A DNA stretch of 64,000 bases from Hellea sp964472905 (GTDB taxonomy: Bacteria > Pseudomonadota > Alphaproteobacteria > Caulobacterales > Maricaulaceae), in NCBI GenBank assembly GCA_964472905.1, contig CAYYMI010000002.1, forward strand, positions 12,927 to 76,926, in the 5' to 3' direction. This document shows positions 51,633 to 60,918 of this stretch, piece by piece; the first letter of the stretch is position 1, and each line of letters opens with the position of its first letter. The notes below the pieces were generated by a model that was given only the letters and a program-made list of their open reading frames with translations, did no database searches and was not told the origin of the DNA. Made by a program: the position numbers and the translations under genes.

Positions 51633-52784
51633 TTAAGCCTGAATAAATGTTTCGGTATATGTTTTGTAACGCGTTCTGATCTGTCCCTGCGTCAATGAAA
51701 AATCATCCAAGCTATATTTATGGGCAGCGCGGTGCTCACGTTTATTAGCTTCAATCCAGCCGCTCATTCCCGCGTCAATCTCAGCGCTATATCCAATACC
51801 CGAAAAATCTAAAACCAGACGCCCAACAGCCATAGGATCGGTGAGCATATCTTGATAATTTATATCCATAAATCTGGACGCATCGGCGCGCGCGCGCGCC
51901 GTCATGAAACTCTCAAGCCATTGATGCAGGCGCGCAAACCAATAGGCCCCAATCATCTGGTTTGAAATTGTGTCTGACCCCATTTTATAAAGGCTCGCCT
52001 CCATGCTGCAATAAGACGGAATTGTTGAGATTGGGTCGCGGTGCGTCATGATAATTTTAGCCTGGGGGAACACATCAAGCACGGTCTTCAAAGCCATTAA
52101 ATGTCCCGGTGTTTTTAAAACCCAATTTTTACCTTTTCGAGACGGGTCCTGCCACTGCAATGATTTTAAAATAGCAACCAGATCATCATAGGCTGGGCGC
52201 GGGTCTTGGCCAGAAAGCCACGCGGCATAGTCAGGGACATAATAGGTACTCTCGATCATGGAGCTCGAAAATAACTGCCCTAAAATTATCACTTCCTCAT
52301 CAGGTTGATCAATGCTCATCGGATGGATAGACATGAGTTCAGGGATAGCCTGCAACATATAATCTAAAATTCCTTGAGCGGCGTCTTTACGCGGAGCGGG
52401 ATTTCCCCTTTCTTCATTTGGAAGAGGTACATAGTTCTGGGTTTCATACCACTTCACCCCCGTCAGCTTTGGCGCAGCCGCTAACATGCGGTGGAGCATC
52501 GTACTGCCTGTACGCGGCAAACCCGTCAATACGGCTGTCACATTGACCTGCTCATCCATAATCTCAGGATTTCGTTTGATAAGCTCAATATGGCGCAGAC
52601 GATTTACAAGTCCGGAGACAATCATGGTCTGCGCGCCGTAAACTCCAGCGTCGCTAAGCCGGGCTTGTGAATTAAGGGACGGTATCAAGACGTCAATATT
52701 GTCAAAAAACCAAGTCTCTCCAAAATCAGATAGGCCCGTTTGCTCCCTAGCTAGGGTAGCTAAATTGTCTCTATTAGGAACCAT
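51633..52784 (-). CDS. sulfotransferase family protein
   Basis: The 383-residue protein has the PAPS 5'-phosphosulfate loop VLTGLPRTGSTMLHRML and a 3'-phosphate-binding-type segment AKIIMTHRDPISTIPSYCSM, with INYQDMLTDP further on. Bacterial sulfotransferases of this subgroup often occur beside aromatic or steroid/terpenoid degradation genes; the acceptor here is unknown. AAGGA before the ATG at 52784 decides this start over one 20 codons upstream. It is divergent from the SDR gene, sharing a 104-base control region. Confidence 0.85.
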   Translation of the reverse strand: MVPNRDNLATLAREQTGLSDFGETWFFDNIDVLIPSLNSQARLSDAGVYGAQTMIVSGLVNRLRHIELIKRNPEIMDEQVNVTAVLTGLPRTGSTMLHRMLAAAPKLTGVKWYETQNYVPLPNEERGNPAPRKDAAQGILDYMLQAIPELMSIHPMSIDQPDEEVIILGQLFSSSMIESTYYVPDYAAWLSGQDPRPAYDDLVAILKSLQWQDPSRKGKNWVLKTPGHLMALKTVLDVFPQAKIIMTHRDPISTIPSYCSMEASLYKMGSDTISNQMIGAYWFARLHQWLESFMTARARADASRFMDINYQDMLTDPMAVGRLVLDFSGIGYSAEIDAGMSGWIEANKREHRAAHKYSLDDFSLTQGQIRTRYKTYTETFIQA

Positions 52785-52795
52785 AACGTCCTTAT

Positions 52796-52827
52796 TTGCG
52801 TAATAATTTAATCTTTTTTCTACGCAA
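52796..52827. promoter_or_regulatory. inverted repeat in the sulfotransferase/SDR divergent region
   Basis: TTGCGTA (52796-52802) and TACGCAA (52821-52827) are perfect inverted copies, 25 bases apart centre to centre, immediately upstream of the sulfotransferase ribosome-binding site. A related TACGCA recurs at about 52883-52888, just before the SDR start codon. The pair could be the operator of a local regulator such as a TetR or LysR type, none of which is encoded nearby. Confidence 0.4.
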
Positions 52828-52888
52828 TAACACGTCATCTTCAAAGATTTTAATTTATATTCGTAGCAGAATGCAGTAATCTCTACGC

Positions 52889-53671
52889 ATGTTACTCAAA
52901 AATAAAGTGGTTATTATCAGCGGTGTTGGCCCCGGCATGGGGCAAGCCATGGCAAAAATTGCGGCGGCAGAAGGCGCAAAAGTTGGACTCGGCGCGCGCA
53001 ATCAAGAGTTCCTTGATAAAGTTCTTTCCGAGATTCAAGCCGAAGGCGGAGAGGCCGTAGCGCTCTCGACGGATGTCACTCAATCTGATCAATGCAAAGC
53101 CTTGGCCGAAGTCGTTTCAGATACCTTTGGCCAAATCGACGGTCTCGTGAATAGCGCCTATAATCACGGCGCGTGGGCGACAGCCGATGTAGCCAATGCC
53201 GAAGAATGGGCCGCTGTTTTTGATGTGAATTGCCTCGGCGCGCTCCGGATGAGCCAAGCCGTATTACCGATGATGAAAGAAAAAAAATCAGGCGCGATTG
53301 TGAATGTCTCCACCATGGCAACCGTCAATCCTTTTCCGGGCGAAGCAGCCTATGCCGCGAGTAAAGGCGGCCTCGGCGTTCTGACCAAACATATGGCGCA
53401 AGATTTTGGCGCCCACGGCATTCGCGTAAACGCTTGCCGCATGGGCTGGATCGGCGGCGCTCCTGTCATGGGCTATATTGACGCCCAGGTTGCGAGCGGA
53501 CGGCCCAGAGACGAGGTCGTCGGAGAAATCACAGGCCGTATTCCCCTTGGCATTATTCCGCCCGAAGATGATTGTGCCAAAGCCGTGCTCTATTTTGTGT
53601 CGGACTATGCCAATGTCGTCTCGGGCGCGACGCTCGATGTTAATGGCGGACAATATATGGCGCCGGGTTAA
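52889..53671 (+). CDS. short-chain dehydrogenase/reductase
   Basis: This 260-residue classical SDR has the cofactor loop GVGPGMGQAMA at residues 11-21, NSAYNHG in place of NNAG, the Ser of NVSTMA and the catalytic Tyr-Lys pair in YAASKGG. It ends GATLDVNGGQYM, the usual tetramer edge. It oxidises or reduces a hydroxyl/carbonyl of the cluster's substrate, which is not identifiable. It is the first of three plus-strand genes with very short gaps. Confidence 0.88.
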   Translation: MLLKNKVVIISGVGPGMGQAMAKIAAAEGAKVGLGARNQEFLDKVLSEIQAEGGEAVALSTDVTQSDQCKALAEVVSDTFGQIDGLVNSAYNHGAWATADVANAEEWAAVFDVNCLGALRMSQAVLPMMKEKKSGAIVNVSTMATVNPFPGEAAYAASKGGLGVLTKHMAQDFGAHGIRVNACRMGWIGGAPVMGYIDAQVASGRPRDEVVGEITGRIPLGIIPPEDDCAKAVLYFVSDYANVVSGATLDVNGGQYMAPG

Positions 53672-54736
53672 ATGTCTCAAACCTCTGATATTTGGAGCCA
53701 GTTTTGCAATGACCTAGAACAGGCGGGACAGCAGGTTTTATCCGCGGACCTTGCCACAACGCAGCGCGAAAAGGCCGAGGGGCTGAGATACCTTACGCGG
53801 CTTTTACGCGTAGGTCTCGATATGCATCTAGAACATGCCGAGCCTGCCCTACCCAGTTTTTATCAAGCTTCTCATGCCACAGCCAAAATCGGGTCAGATA
53901 ATCCTGATAATTTCTACCAAAACGCGACGATATCGTCTGACTATAATTACCGCATATATGGCAATCGAGGTACAGTGCCCATCCTAAGTTTTGGAACAAA
54001 AGCCAATCGTTACGCCATTGATGGCTCTATGGCCTCAACAGGTGAGCTGGACATTCGTGATGTTGATTGTGACGCGAATGGTAACTTTGAAATCATTGTC
54101 AGCCGCAAAAAATCCGATGGAAATTGGCTGCCTATCGCTGAAGATTCTTCTATTCTTATTGTTCGCCAGACCTTTTTTGACCGTTCCGTTGAGGAACCAG
54201 CAAGCGTGAGTATCGAAACCATAAATGGGCCTCGATATCCTGCTGAACTTACTTCTTTAAAATTGTCATCGGCACTCAAACAAGTCCCCGCCTTTATTGG
54301 TGGTACTTCGGCTATATTCAAACACTGGGCAGAGCTGTTTCGCCGCGAAAACCGTAACGCGCTGAACACAACAGATCAGTCTATGTTTTCCAAAGCTGGC
54401 GGCGATCCCATGATACATTATCTGCATGGTTGGTGGGAATTGGAGCCTCATCAAGCCGTAGAAATTCATAGCGCCATACCTGATTGCGAAGGCTGGAATT
54501 TTCAGCTCAATAATATCTGGATGGAAAGCCTAGATTATCGTCACCATAATATTCACACCAATAATGGCTTGGCGGAGCTTAATCCCGATGGGAGTGTGAC
54601 GCTCATTATATCTGACCAAAAACAAGATGGTAATTGGATTGATACAGCCAGCCACTCCAAAGGCACAATGCTGTGGCGCTGGACGGGCGCAAAAACCCAC
54701 CCCATACCCACGGTTAAAATTATAGAGACGGAGTAG
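53672..54736 (+). CDS. DUF1214-containing protein
   Basis: The 354-residue soluble protein carries a DUF1214-like C-terminal domain (WNFQLNNIWMESLDYRH and IISDQKQDGNWIDTA, then GTMLWRW). The N-terminal half has a related beta-rich repeat (DYNYRIYGNRGTVPILSFG). Such proteins recur in clusters for degradation of hydrophobic compounds, but no activity is established to my knowledge. It begins immediately after the SDR stop and ends three bases before the SRPBCC gene. Confidence 0.8.
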   Translation: MSQTSDIWSQFCNDLEQAGQQVLSADLATTQREKAEGLRYLTRLLRVGLDMHLEHAEPALPSFYQASHATAKIGSDNPDNFYQNATISSDYNYRIYGNRGTVPILSFGTKANRYAIDGSMASTGELDIRDVDCDANGNFEIIVSRKKSDGNWLPIAEDSSILIVRQTFFDRSVEEPASVSIETINGPRYPAELTSLKLSSALKQVPAFIGGTSAIFKHWAELFRRENRNALNTTDQSMFSKAGGDPMIHYLHGWWELEPHQAVEIHSAIPDCEGWNFQLNNIWMESLDYRHHNIHTNNGLAELNPDGSVTLIISDQKQDGNWIDTASHSKGTMLWRWTGAKTHPIPTVKIIETE

Positions 54737-54739
54737 ATA

Positions 54740-55237
54740 ATGTTTAAAGATGATGACCCCAAAACAGCGCTCGACCCAAATGCTATTGTTATATCCGAGA
54801 CGGTCACAATTAATGCACCCGCCTCATTGGTGTGGGATATTTTACTGGATATGCCAAAATATGGGGATTGGAATCCTTTCTGTGTCGAATGTGAATCAAC
54901 GCTCGAAATAGGCGCGCCCGTAAAGATGAAACTCAAAAGCTACGTGAACACAGACCCAGAATTTTTTGAAAACACAGAATATGTCTGTCACTTCGAACCA
55001 GAAAAACAAATTTCATGGATGCTCCCCCATTATGATGCCTGGCCATATCCTGCGCGCCGTGACCAATATATAAAATCGACTGGATCAGCGAGTTGTGAAT
55101 ATTATTCAACTGATGAGTTCAGAGGCCCCAACGGTATCCACGTCATGCGCTTCGCGGGCCCGTGGGTGAAACAAGCTTTCGACGATACTGCCCAGGCGCT
55201 CAAAGCCCACGCGGAAAAATTATACGCCGAGAACTAA
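54740..55237 (+). CDS. SRPBCC-family (START-like) protein
   Basis: The 165-residue protein has the SRPBCC pattern: an N-terminal strand and helix (ETVTINAPASLVWDILLDMP, then YGDWNPFCVECES), a curved sheet around a hydrophobic pocket and a long C-terminal helix (WVKQAFDDTAQALKAHAEKL). These proteins bind lipids, polyketides or aromatic intermediates. As the last of the SDR-DUF1214-SRPBCC trio it probably handles the same hydrophobic substrate. Confidence 0.82.
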   Translation: MFKDDDPKTALDPNAIVISETVTINAPASLVWDILLDMPKYGDWNPFCVECESTLEIGAPVKMKLKSYVNTDPEFFENTEYVCHFEPEKQISWMLPHYDAWPYPARRDQYIKSTGSASCEYYSTDEFRGPNGIHVMRFAGPWVKQAFDDTAQALKAHAEKLYAEN

Positions 55238-55239
55238 TC

Positions 55240-56850
55240 TTATTGAGAGGCGGCGCCGTCCCGGATTAATGCCTTAATCACTGCAAACCCCATCAGCACC
55301 ATAACAACGGAAAACGGCAAGGCGCCGACAATCATGGCGGAGTTAATCGCGTCTAGACCGCCAGCCACAAGAAGCACGCCAATGGCAGAGGCTAATATCA
55401 CTCCCCAGAAAATAATGTGGACTTTTGCTTTTGGGCTCTCATCCCCGGCCGCAGAAATCGTATTAATGACCAAAACAGCGGAATCTGCTGATGTCACGAG
55501 ATAGGTCAAAAGCAGAACCACAATGACAACAGACATAAGCTTGGCCATAATCGGCCCGAGCAAAAGATTGATTGTGGCAAAGAGCTGGGCTGAAATATCG
55601 GCATTTAAAATACTGCCGCCCGCTGCGCCGTTTAGTTCCAAATCAATCGCTGTGCCTCCAGCGACGGAAAACCAAACAAAGCACATCATGGAGGGTATAA
55701 TCATCGCGCCTAAAATATATTCGCGCACGGTTCGTCCTCTGGAAATACGCGCAAAAAACAACCCGACGAAAGGCGCAAAGGCAATCCACCATCCCCAATA
55801 AAATATGGTCCAAGCGCCTTGCCAGTCCGCAAGCGCCTTGTTCGTTTCACCTCCGTCGGCCTTCCAAATCTCTGTACTCATACGCGGCAGTGCCAAAAGA
55901 TAATCCCAAATACCCACAAAAAACGTTTTAAACGCAAAGGCGGTCGCCCCGAATATGAGCAGGAACAAGATAATAAAAAACGACAATCCCATATTTAAAT
56001 TAGATAGCCATTTAATCCCCCGCCCGACGCCCGACAAAGCCGAGAGAGTCGAGGCGCCCATAACAATGACAAGACATAAAAGCATCGCAAATGTGGTCGG
56101 CGAGCCGTCGGCCTTTAACATCCACTCGGCCCCAGAAATATTATGCAGGCCCGAGACAAATTGAGACACACCATAGCCTATGGTGACGGATATTCCGACA
56201 ACCGTGGCTAGCACTGCCACAATATCAACGGCGTGGCCTAAGACGCCCGACATACGCGCGCCAAATAACGGAACAAGCGACGATCTAATTGTGAGCGGTA
56301 AATCCCGGGAATAAGCAAAAAACCCGAGCGCAAGTCCGACAAGCGCGTAACAGGCCCAAGCTGACAATCCCCAATGCAGGAAAGACCACCGATAGGCTGA
56401 ACGCACAGCCTCTTGGCTTTGGCTTTCAACCGCGCCTTTGATAATTTCAGGATTAGTATTGAACTGATAAATCGGCTCGGCTGTCGCAAAGGTCATCATG
56501 CCAATGCCAATGCCTGCGCCAAATAGCATCGAAAACCAAGAGAAGCGTGAAAACTCTGACGTTTCATCTGGCTTACCGAGGCGCAATCGCCCTGTTCTTG
56601 GCCAGAGCGCTAGACCAAAACAGGTCAGGATGAAAAAGACAACGACATACATATACCATGTGCCAAAATTGGCATTGACTAGGTTTTTCATATTAACGAA
56701 AAAATTATTGGCTTGGTCAGGAAAAAGAGCAGCCCATAAAATCAATGCGCCAATTAAAATTTTCGACCCCAAAGCCACGATACGGTTAAAACCGCTATAG
56801 AACCCCGCATCCGCAGTTGTAATAGGAAGCTCAGTTAAAACGGGTTTCAT
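55240..56850 (-). CDS. BCCT-family transporter
   Basis: The 536-residue protein has twelve transmembrane helices and the family's signatures: the glycine-rich FGAGIGIGMMTFATAEP in helix 3 and the WTIFYWGWWIAFAPFVGLF motif with ARISRGRTVREYI in the following segments. BCCT carriers import quaternary-ammonium or sulfonium compounds such as betaine, carnitine, choline or DMSP. Inside this catabolic cluster it probably brings in the substrate. It converges with the SRPBCC gene across two bases and lies 13 bases after the aldehyde dehydrogenase. Confidence 0.9.
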   Translation of the reverse strand: MKPVLTELPITTADAGFYSGFNRIVALGSKILIGALILWAALFPDQANNFFVNMKNLVNANFGTWYMYVVVFFILTCFGLALWPRTGRLRLGKPDETSEFSRFSWFSMLFGAGIGIGMMTFATAEPIYQFNTNPEIIKGAVESQSQEAVRSAYRWSFLHWGLSAWACYALVGLALGFFAYSRDLPLTIRSSLVPLFGARMSGVLGHAVDIVAVLATVVGISVTIGYGVSQFVSGLHNISGAEWMLKADGSPTTFAMLLCLVIVMGASTLSALSGVGRGIKWLSNLNMGLSFFIILFLLIFGATAFAFKTFFVGIWDYLLALPRMSTEIWKADGGETNKALADWQGAWTIFYWGWWIAFAPFVGLFFARISRGRTVREYILGAMIIPSMMCFVWFSVAGGTAIDLELNGAAGGSILNADISAQLFATINLLLGPIMAKLMSVVIVVLLLTYLVTSADSAVLVINTISAAGDESPKAKVHIIFWGVILASAIGVLLVAGGLDAINSAMIVGALPFSVVMVLMGFAVIKALIRDGAASQ

Positions 56851-56863
56851 AAAGCCTAAGTCC

Positions 56864-58345
56864 TCATCTCATGACAAATGGGTTTGCCATGGGATCCTCT
56901 GATGTATTGATCCATGTCGTTTTTGTGCGCGTATAATCTTTGATCGCGTCCATCCCCGCCTCACGGCCATAGCCAGATTGGTTAAAACCGCCAAAAGGCG
57001 CGATGGGCGAAATCGCGCGGTATGTATTGACGTAACAAATGCCTGCATGAATTTTTTTCGACACGCGGTGCGCGCGCGCTAGGTTCTGTGTGAACACACC
57101 TGAGCCTAGTCCATAAACCGTATCATTGGCCATCGCGATGGCTTCATCTTCTGTGTCAAAGGGAATGAGGCTCATAACGGGGCCAAACATTTCAACCTTC
57201 AAAGTCTCAATGTCAGGGTCGGAACATTCCAAAAGCGTTGGCATAAAATAATTTCCGCCGCCTAACCCCTCAGGCCGCGTGCCGCCAAAATGGATTTTCG
57301 CGCCTTGCGTTTTTGCTTTTGCCAAAGTGGTTTCAATTTTCTCGACTTGGTTAGACGTACATAGTGGCCCTAGATGCGTCTTCGCATCCAAGGGGTCACC
57401 AACAATTATTGACTCTGATTTTTGTGTCACAGCCGTAATTATTTTATCTAAAATGGAGCGGTGAATAATCCCGCGAGACCCTGCCACACAAGACTGGCCC
57501 GAGGCGCCAAAATTACCCGCGATTAAGCCATTGGCCGCGCTTTCAATATCGGCGTCTTCATAGACAATTATGGGTGATTTACCGCCAAGCTCTAATGTTG
57601 TGACGGCAAAGTTTTCAGCGGAATTACGCACAACATGCTTGGCCGTTTCAGGCCCACCCGTAAACGCAATACGGTCAATATCAGGATGTGACGTTAGCGG
57701 AATCGCGCAACTTTCGGCGTCTCCGGTCAGTATAGAAATAACGCCAGGCGGAAAACCCGCTTCGTCAAATAATTTGGCAAATTCAAGCATAGCGCATGGC
57801 GCAACCTCAGAAGCTTTGACAATCACAGAGCATCCCGCGGCCAAAGCCGGCGCGATTTTAGTCGCGGCTAAGAACATTTGCGCGTTCCAAGGCACAATCG
57901 CTGCAACAACCCCTATCGGTTCGCGCGTTGTAAAGACATGGAAATCGGGTTTATCAATCGGCAGTGTTGCCCCTTCGATTTTATCCGCAAGCCCTGCATA
58001 ATAACGGTAATAATCAGCGACATATCCCGTCTGAGATATGGTTTCTTTGGCAAGCTTTCCGCTATCGGTTGTTTCAATCTCGCCAAGGCGCTGTGCGTCT
58101 CGCTCAATCAAATCTGCAAGCTTGAATAATAATTTTCCGCGCGCTGTTGCGCTTATATCTCGCCACTCGGGGTTGCCTAGAACATCCCGCGCGCCTTTAA
58201 CGGCGCGCTTAACATCGTCTGATGAGGCACAGGCAAAGCTCGCCCACACCTGCCCGTTAGCCGGATTACGGGTTTCCATTATCTGAGCCGAGCTTCCCTC
58301 AACCCACTGCCCATTGATATAAAGTTTATAATGCGGCTTTGTCAT
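56864..58345 (-). CDS. NAD(P)-dependent aldehyde dehydrogenase
   Basis: This 493-residue enzyme has the cofactor and catalytic signatures VPWNAQMF, KASEVAPC, FTGGPETA, TLELGGKSP (general base Glu) and GQSCVAGSR (nucleophile Cys). AAGGG before the ATG at 58345 decides the start, 23 codons inside the longest frame. It converts an aldehyde to the acid (or acyl-CoA) and lies seven bases downstream of the luciferase-like monooxygenase. Betaine-aldehyde dehydrogenase is possible given the BCCT neighbour, but not shown. Confidence 0.9.
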   Translation of the reverse strand: MTKPHYKLYINGQWVEGSSAQIMETRNPANGQVWASFACASSDDVKRAVKGARDVLGNPEWRDISATARGKLLFKLADLIERDAQRLGEIETTDSGKLAKETISQTGYVADYYRYYAGLADKIEGATLPIDKPDFHVFTTREPIGVVAAIVPWNAQMFLAATKIAPALAAGCSVIVKASEVAPCAMLEFAKLFDEAGFPPGVISILTGDAESCAIPLTSHPDIDRIAFTGGPETAKHVVRNSAENFAVTTLELGGKSPIIVYEDADIESAANGLIAGNFGASGQSCVAGSRGIIHRSILDKIITAVTQKSESIIVGDPLDAKTHLGPLCTSNQVEKIETTLAKAKTQGAKIHFGGTRPEGLGGGNYFMPTLLECSDPDIETLKVEMFGPVMSLIPFDTEDEAIAMANDTVYGLGSGVFTQNLARAHRVSKKIHAGICYVNTYRAISPIAPFGGFNQSGYGREAGMDAIKDYTRTKTTWINTSEDPMANPFVMR

Positions 58346-58352
58346 AGCGCCC

Positions 58353-59390
58353 TTACGCAAAGGCCGGCATAACGTGATCGATGAAACGCTTAAGCGAGCC
58401 CTTCTTTTGTTCAAAACTCATACCAGAATCTATCCAAAGTGAGTATTCATCATATCCCAATTTTTCATAACGTTTAAGCTGACGGATCATTTCATCTGCC
58501 GTGCCAATATTTAAATTGGTTTTCATCACCTCCGGCGAATACATTTCCATAGCTGCCATTTCCTCGTCACTCAGCTCTTTGAGAAGTCCCTGATTGACGG
58601 GGCGTTTATTGAGGAACCATGATCCGAAATAACAATAAAATTTACTCAGAGTTTTAGCGGCCTCATTAGCATCCTCTTCATCAGTGGCGACATAGCCATG
58701 ATGAAGCAACATGATCTTAGGGTCTTTGCCTTGTCCTTTAGTTTTCTTAGCTTCGTTAAATTTTTCCATAAGGCTGTCGATTTCAGCGTCCCCATTCCAA
58801 AGCGGCGTGACCTGAACATTACAGCCTTGTTCAATGGCAAATTCATGGGAATTAATATCGCGGGCGGCTATCCAAAGCGGCGGGCCATTATCTTGAACGG
58901 GCTGCGGCGAAGACGTGGTAGCCGGAAACTTATGAAACTCGCCATCATGAGCATAATCACCTTTCCACAATTTGCGAAGGGTCGGCACGGTTTCGCGCAT
59001 GCGCTGTCCCGCTTCCCACGCATCCATGCCGGGTCGCAAGCGTTCATATTCATAACTATAAGCCCCGCGCGCAATGCCAATTTCCAGGCGCCCATCAGTT
59101 ATAATATCGGTCATCGCCGCTTCGCCCGCCAGTTTTATCGGATGCCAAAATGGGGCTATAATCGTACCCGTGCCTAACCGCACATTTTTCGTCCGCCGGG
59201 CGAGATCGGCCAAATTTAAAAAAGGGTTCGGCGCGATGGTGAAGTTCATACCGTGATGCTCACCTGTCCATATGGCCCGCATCCCGCCTTGGTCGGCCAT
59301 TTGGCAGAGCTGAACAAATTCTTCATAGAGCTGGGCATGACTGCGTGAACCATCCGTGCGCTCCATATGTACAAAAAGTGAAAAATCCAA
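58353..59390 (-). CDS. LLM-class flavin-dependent monooxygenase
   Basis: The 345-residue protein is a bacterial luciferase-like TIM barrel: MDFSLFVHMERTDG, AIWTGEHHGMNFTIAPNPF, VRLGTGTIIAPFWHPI, EAAMTDIITDGRLEIGIARG and PPLWIAARD are typical. Such enzymes use FMNH2 (from a separate reductase) or F420 and O2 to oxidise or cleave organic substrates. No flavin reductase gene is visible nearby. It sits between the alpha/beta hydrolase and the aldehyde dehydrogenase in one minus-strand operon. Confidence 0.88.
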   Translation of the reverse strand: MDFSLFVHMERTDGSRSHAQLYEEFVQLCQMADQGGMRAIWTGEHHGMNFTIAPNPFLNLADLARRTKNVRLGTGTIIAPFWHPIKLAGEAAMTDIITDGRLEIGIARGAYSYEYERLRPGMDAWEAGQRMRETVPTLRKLWKGDYAHDGEFHKFPATTSSPQPVQDNGPPLWIAARDINSHEFAIEQGCNVQVTPLWNGDAEIDSLMEKFNEAKKTKGQGKDPKIMLLHHGYVATDEEDANEAAKTLSKFYCYFGSWFLNKRPVNQGLLKELSDEEMAAMEMYSPEVMKTNLNIGTADEMIRQLKRYEKLGYDEYSLWIDSGMSFEQKKGSLKRFIDHVMPAFA

Positions 59391-59408
59391 CTTCGTTCCC
59401 CAGTTATG

Positions 59409-60227
59409 TTATTTTGACTTATCTTGTGCTTTTTTGAAGTAGGCATCAAGGGCCGCATTGGTCTCTTTAGCATGAGTTAACAAAACCATATGTCTAGCTT
59501 CTTTTATAATGGCTGCGCGAGAGCCATGAGATAAAGCCGCAAGGTCATTGGACATAAGAGATGTCGAATTAAAATCATCTTCACCCGTCAAAAACAATAA
59601 CGGCATATCTATCTGCTCAACATCGGCTTTATGGGGCCCGCGCGAATTAGCAAAGGCGTTATAAGCCGCCGCATATCCAGCGGGTGAATTACTTTCAATC
59701 ATTGAACGGCAAAGACGCGCCTCTTGAGAGTTTTGATCCTCAAACCAGCGCTGAAGAGGACTTGTGGCCAAATCCAGCTTGGGGTTATCGCGGATAAATT
59801 TAGCGCGGGCTTTCACAGCAATAGAGGCCTCATCACTACGCTGAAAAATTGTTGAAATGGCGGCTACACCAGCGCAGGGCCGGGGCGAGTGCACCGCTAA
59901 ATCCAGCGCGATTAAAGCCCCCAGAGAATGACCACAGAGAAAGCTCGGGCCTATGGCCTCATCTGTAATAAAATTTTCGAGCTTTTGCCTATAGGCGCTG
60001 ACGGACGGCTCAGCCATAGCCAGCCCATCGCTCTCCCCGTGACCCGGTAGATCAATGGCATAGACCGTAAAGCGCGATTTAAAATACTCAATCTGCGCGC
60101 CCCAGCTTTCAGCTCGAAGCCCAACGCCGTGAATAAAAATAAGCGGCGGCTTATCTGTTTTTGGACCTGTTTTATGATAGGCAAGCCCGCCTTTAGATTT
60201 AGACCGCGGCAGGATTTTCAACGTCAT
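59409..60227 (-). CDS. alpha/beta hydrolase
   Basis: The 272-residue protein has the oxyanion HGVG, the nucleophile elbow GHSLG (within FLCGHSLGALIALDL), the acid Asp region LLFLTGEDDFN and a C-terminal His in EARHMVLL. The substrate, an ester, lactone or C-C bond, cannot be predicted. Its first 29 bases overlap the end of the AA_synth gene, which shows tight coupling. Confidence 0.88.
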   Translation of the reverse strand: MTLKILPRSKSKGGLAYHKTGPKTDKPPLIFIHGVGLRAESWGAQIEYFKSRFTVYAIDLPGHGESDGLAMAEPSVSAYRQKLENFITDEAIGPSFLCGHSLGALIALDLAVHSPRPCAGVAAISTIFQRSDEASIAVKARAKFIRDNPKLDLATSPLQRWFEDQNSQEARLCRSMIESNSPAGYAAAYNAFANSRGPHKADVEQIDMPLLFLTGEDDFNSTSLMSNDLAALSHGSRAAIIKEARHMVLLTHAKETNAALDAYFKKAQDKSK

Positions 60228-60798
60228 GCCCTAAATCTTTCAGGTCTTGATACCGATCACCAATGCGGTGATGCGGACGCCCTGATGTGGCCCCGCCCAG
60301 CGCAATAACTACTTCATCCGCGCCCGGCGCGTCGGCGATTGAAAACTGAACCGTCAGATAATGTGAGCGGCGGCCCGCATCATTTTTATCCATCAACGGA
60401 ATATGGATAGGCGCATTGGCAGGGCCGCGCGTATTGGTAAAGGAGAGATAGGATTTAGCTTTGACACCTTCGCGGAAAAAATTCCCGAAACTAAGTGTAT
60501 GAATAAGACCTGAGGCATGCTCGATTTCGCCGTTTTGGCCAACAACCGCGGATTTACCGTAAGCTTCGATATTGTCGCCCCCGCCGACAAGCGCCGTGAT
60601 ACGGTTGGTTAAGAGCTCCCCGAGGATTGGCCCATAAGCCATAATTTCAGGTTTTAAATTTTCAACATAACGCCCCGCCCAAGGGTTTTTCACAACCGCC
60701 GCGACAGCCACCATGCGCCAAGGCTCTTTCGTTTTCTTAAAGCCTTCAATTAATATCTCTTCGTCATAGGTGACAAGTTTTCGGATTTCAGGGCTCAT
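60199..60798 (-). CDS. AA_synth (PF06684-like) family protein
   Basis: The 199-residue protein resembles the family that databases call amino acid synthesis proteins, on account of VAAVVKNPWAGRYVENL, AYGPILGELL, EAYGKSAVVGQNGEIEHASG and the C-terminal GGATSGRPHHRIGD. The name comes from old annotation; no reaction is proven to my knowledge. The family often accompanies luciferase-like monooxygenases. GAGAG precedes the ATG at 60798. It is the first gene of the AA_synth-hydrolase-LLM-ALDH-BCCT transcript. Confidence 0.78.
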   Translation of the reverse strand: MSPEIRKLVTYDEEILIEGFKKTKEPWRMVAVAAVVKNPWAGRYVENLKPEIMAYGPILGELLTNRITALVGGGDNIEAYGKSAVVGQNGEIEHASGLIHTLSFGNFFREGVKAKSYLSFTNTRGPANAPIHIPLMDKNDAGRRSHYLTVQFSIADAPGADEVVIALGGATSGRPHHRIGDRYQDLKDLGHDVENPAAV

Positions 60799-60918
60799 AT
60801 ATCTCTCACAGTATAGCTCGCATGGATTTATATTATGATGAGACGTGCGCCTGTTCAATGCAATGATAATACGCCATAAGATGATGTAATAAGACCCTCA
60901 TATATAATGGAGAGACCC

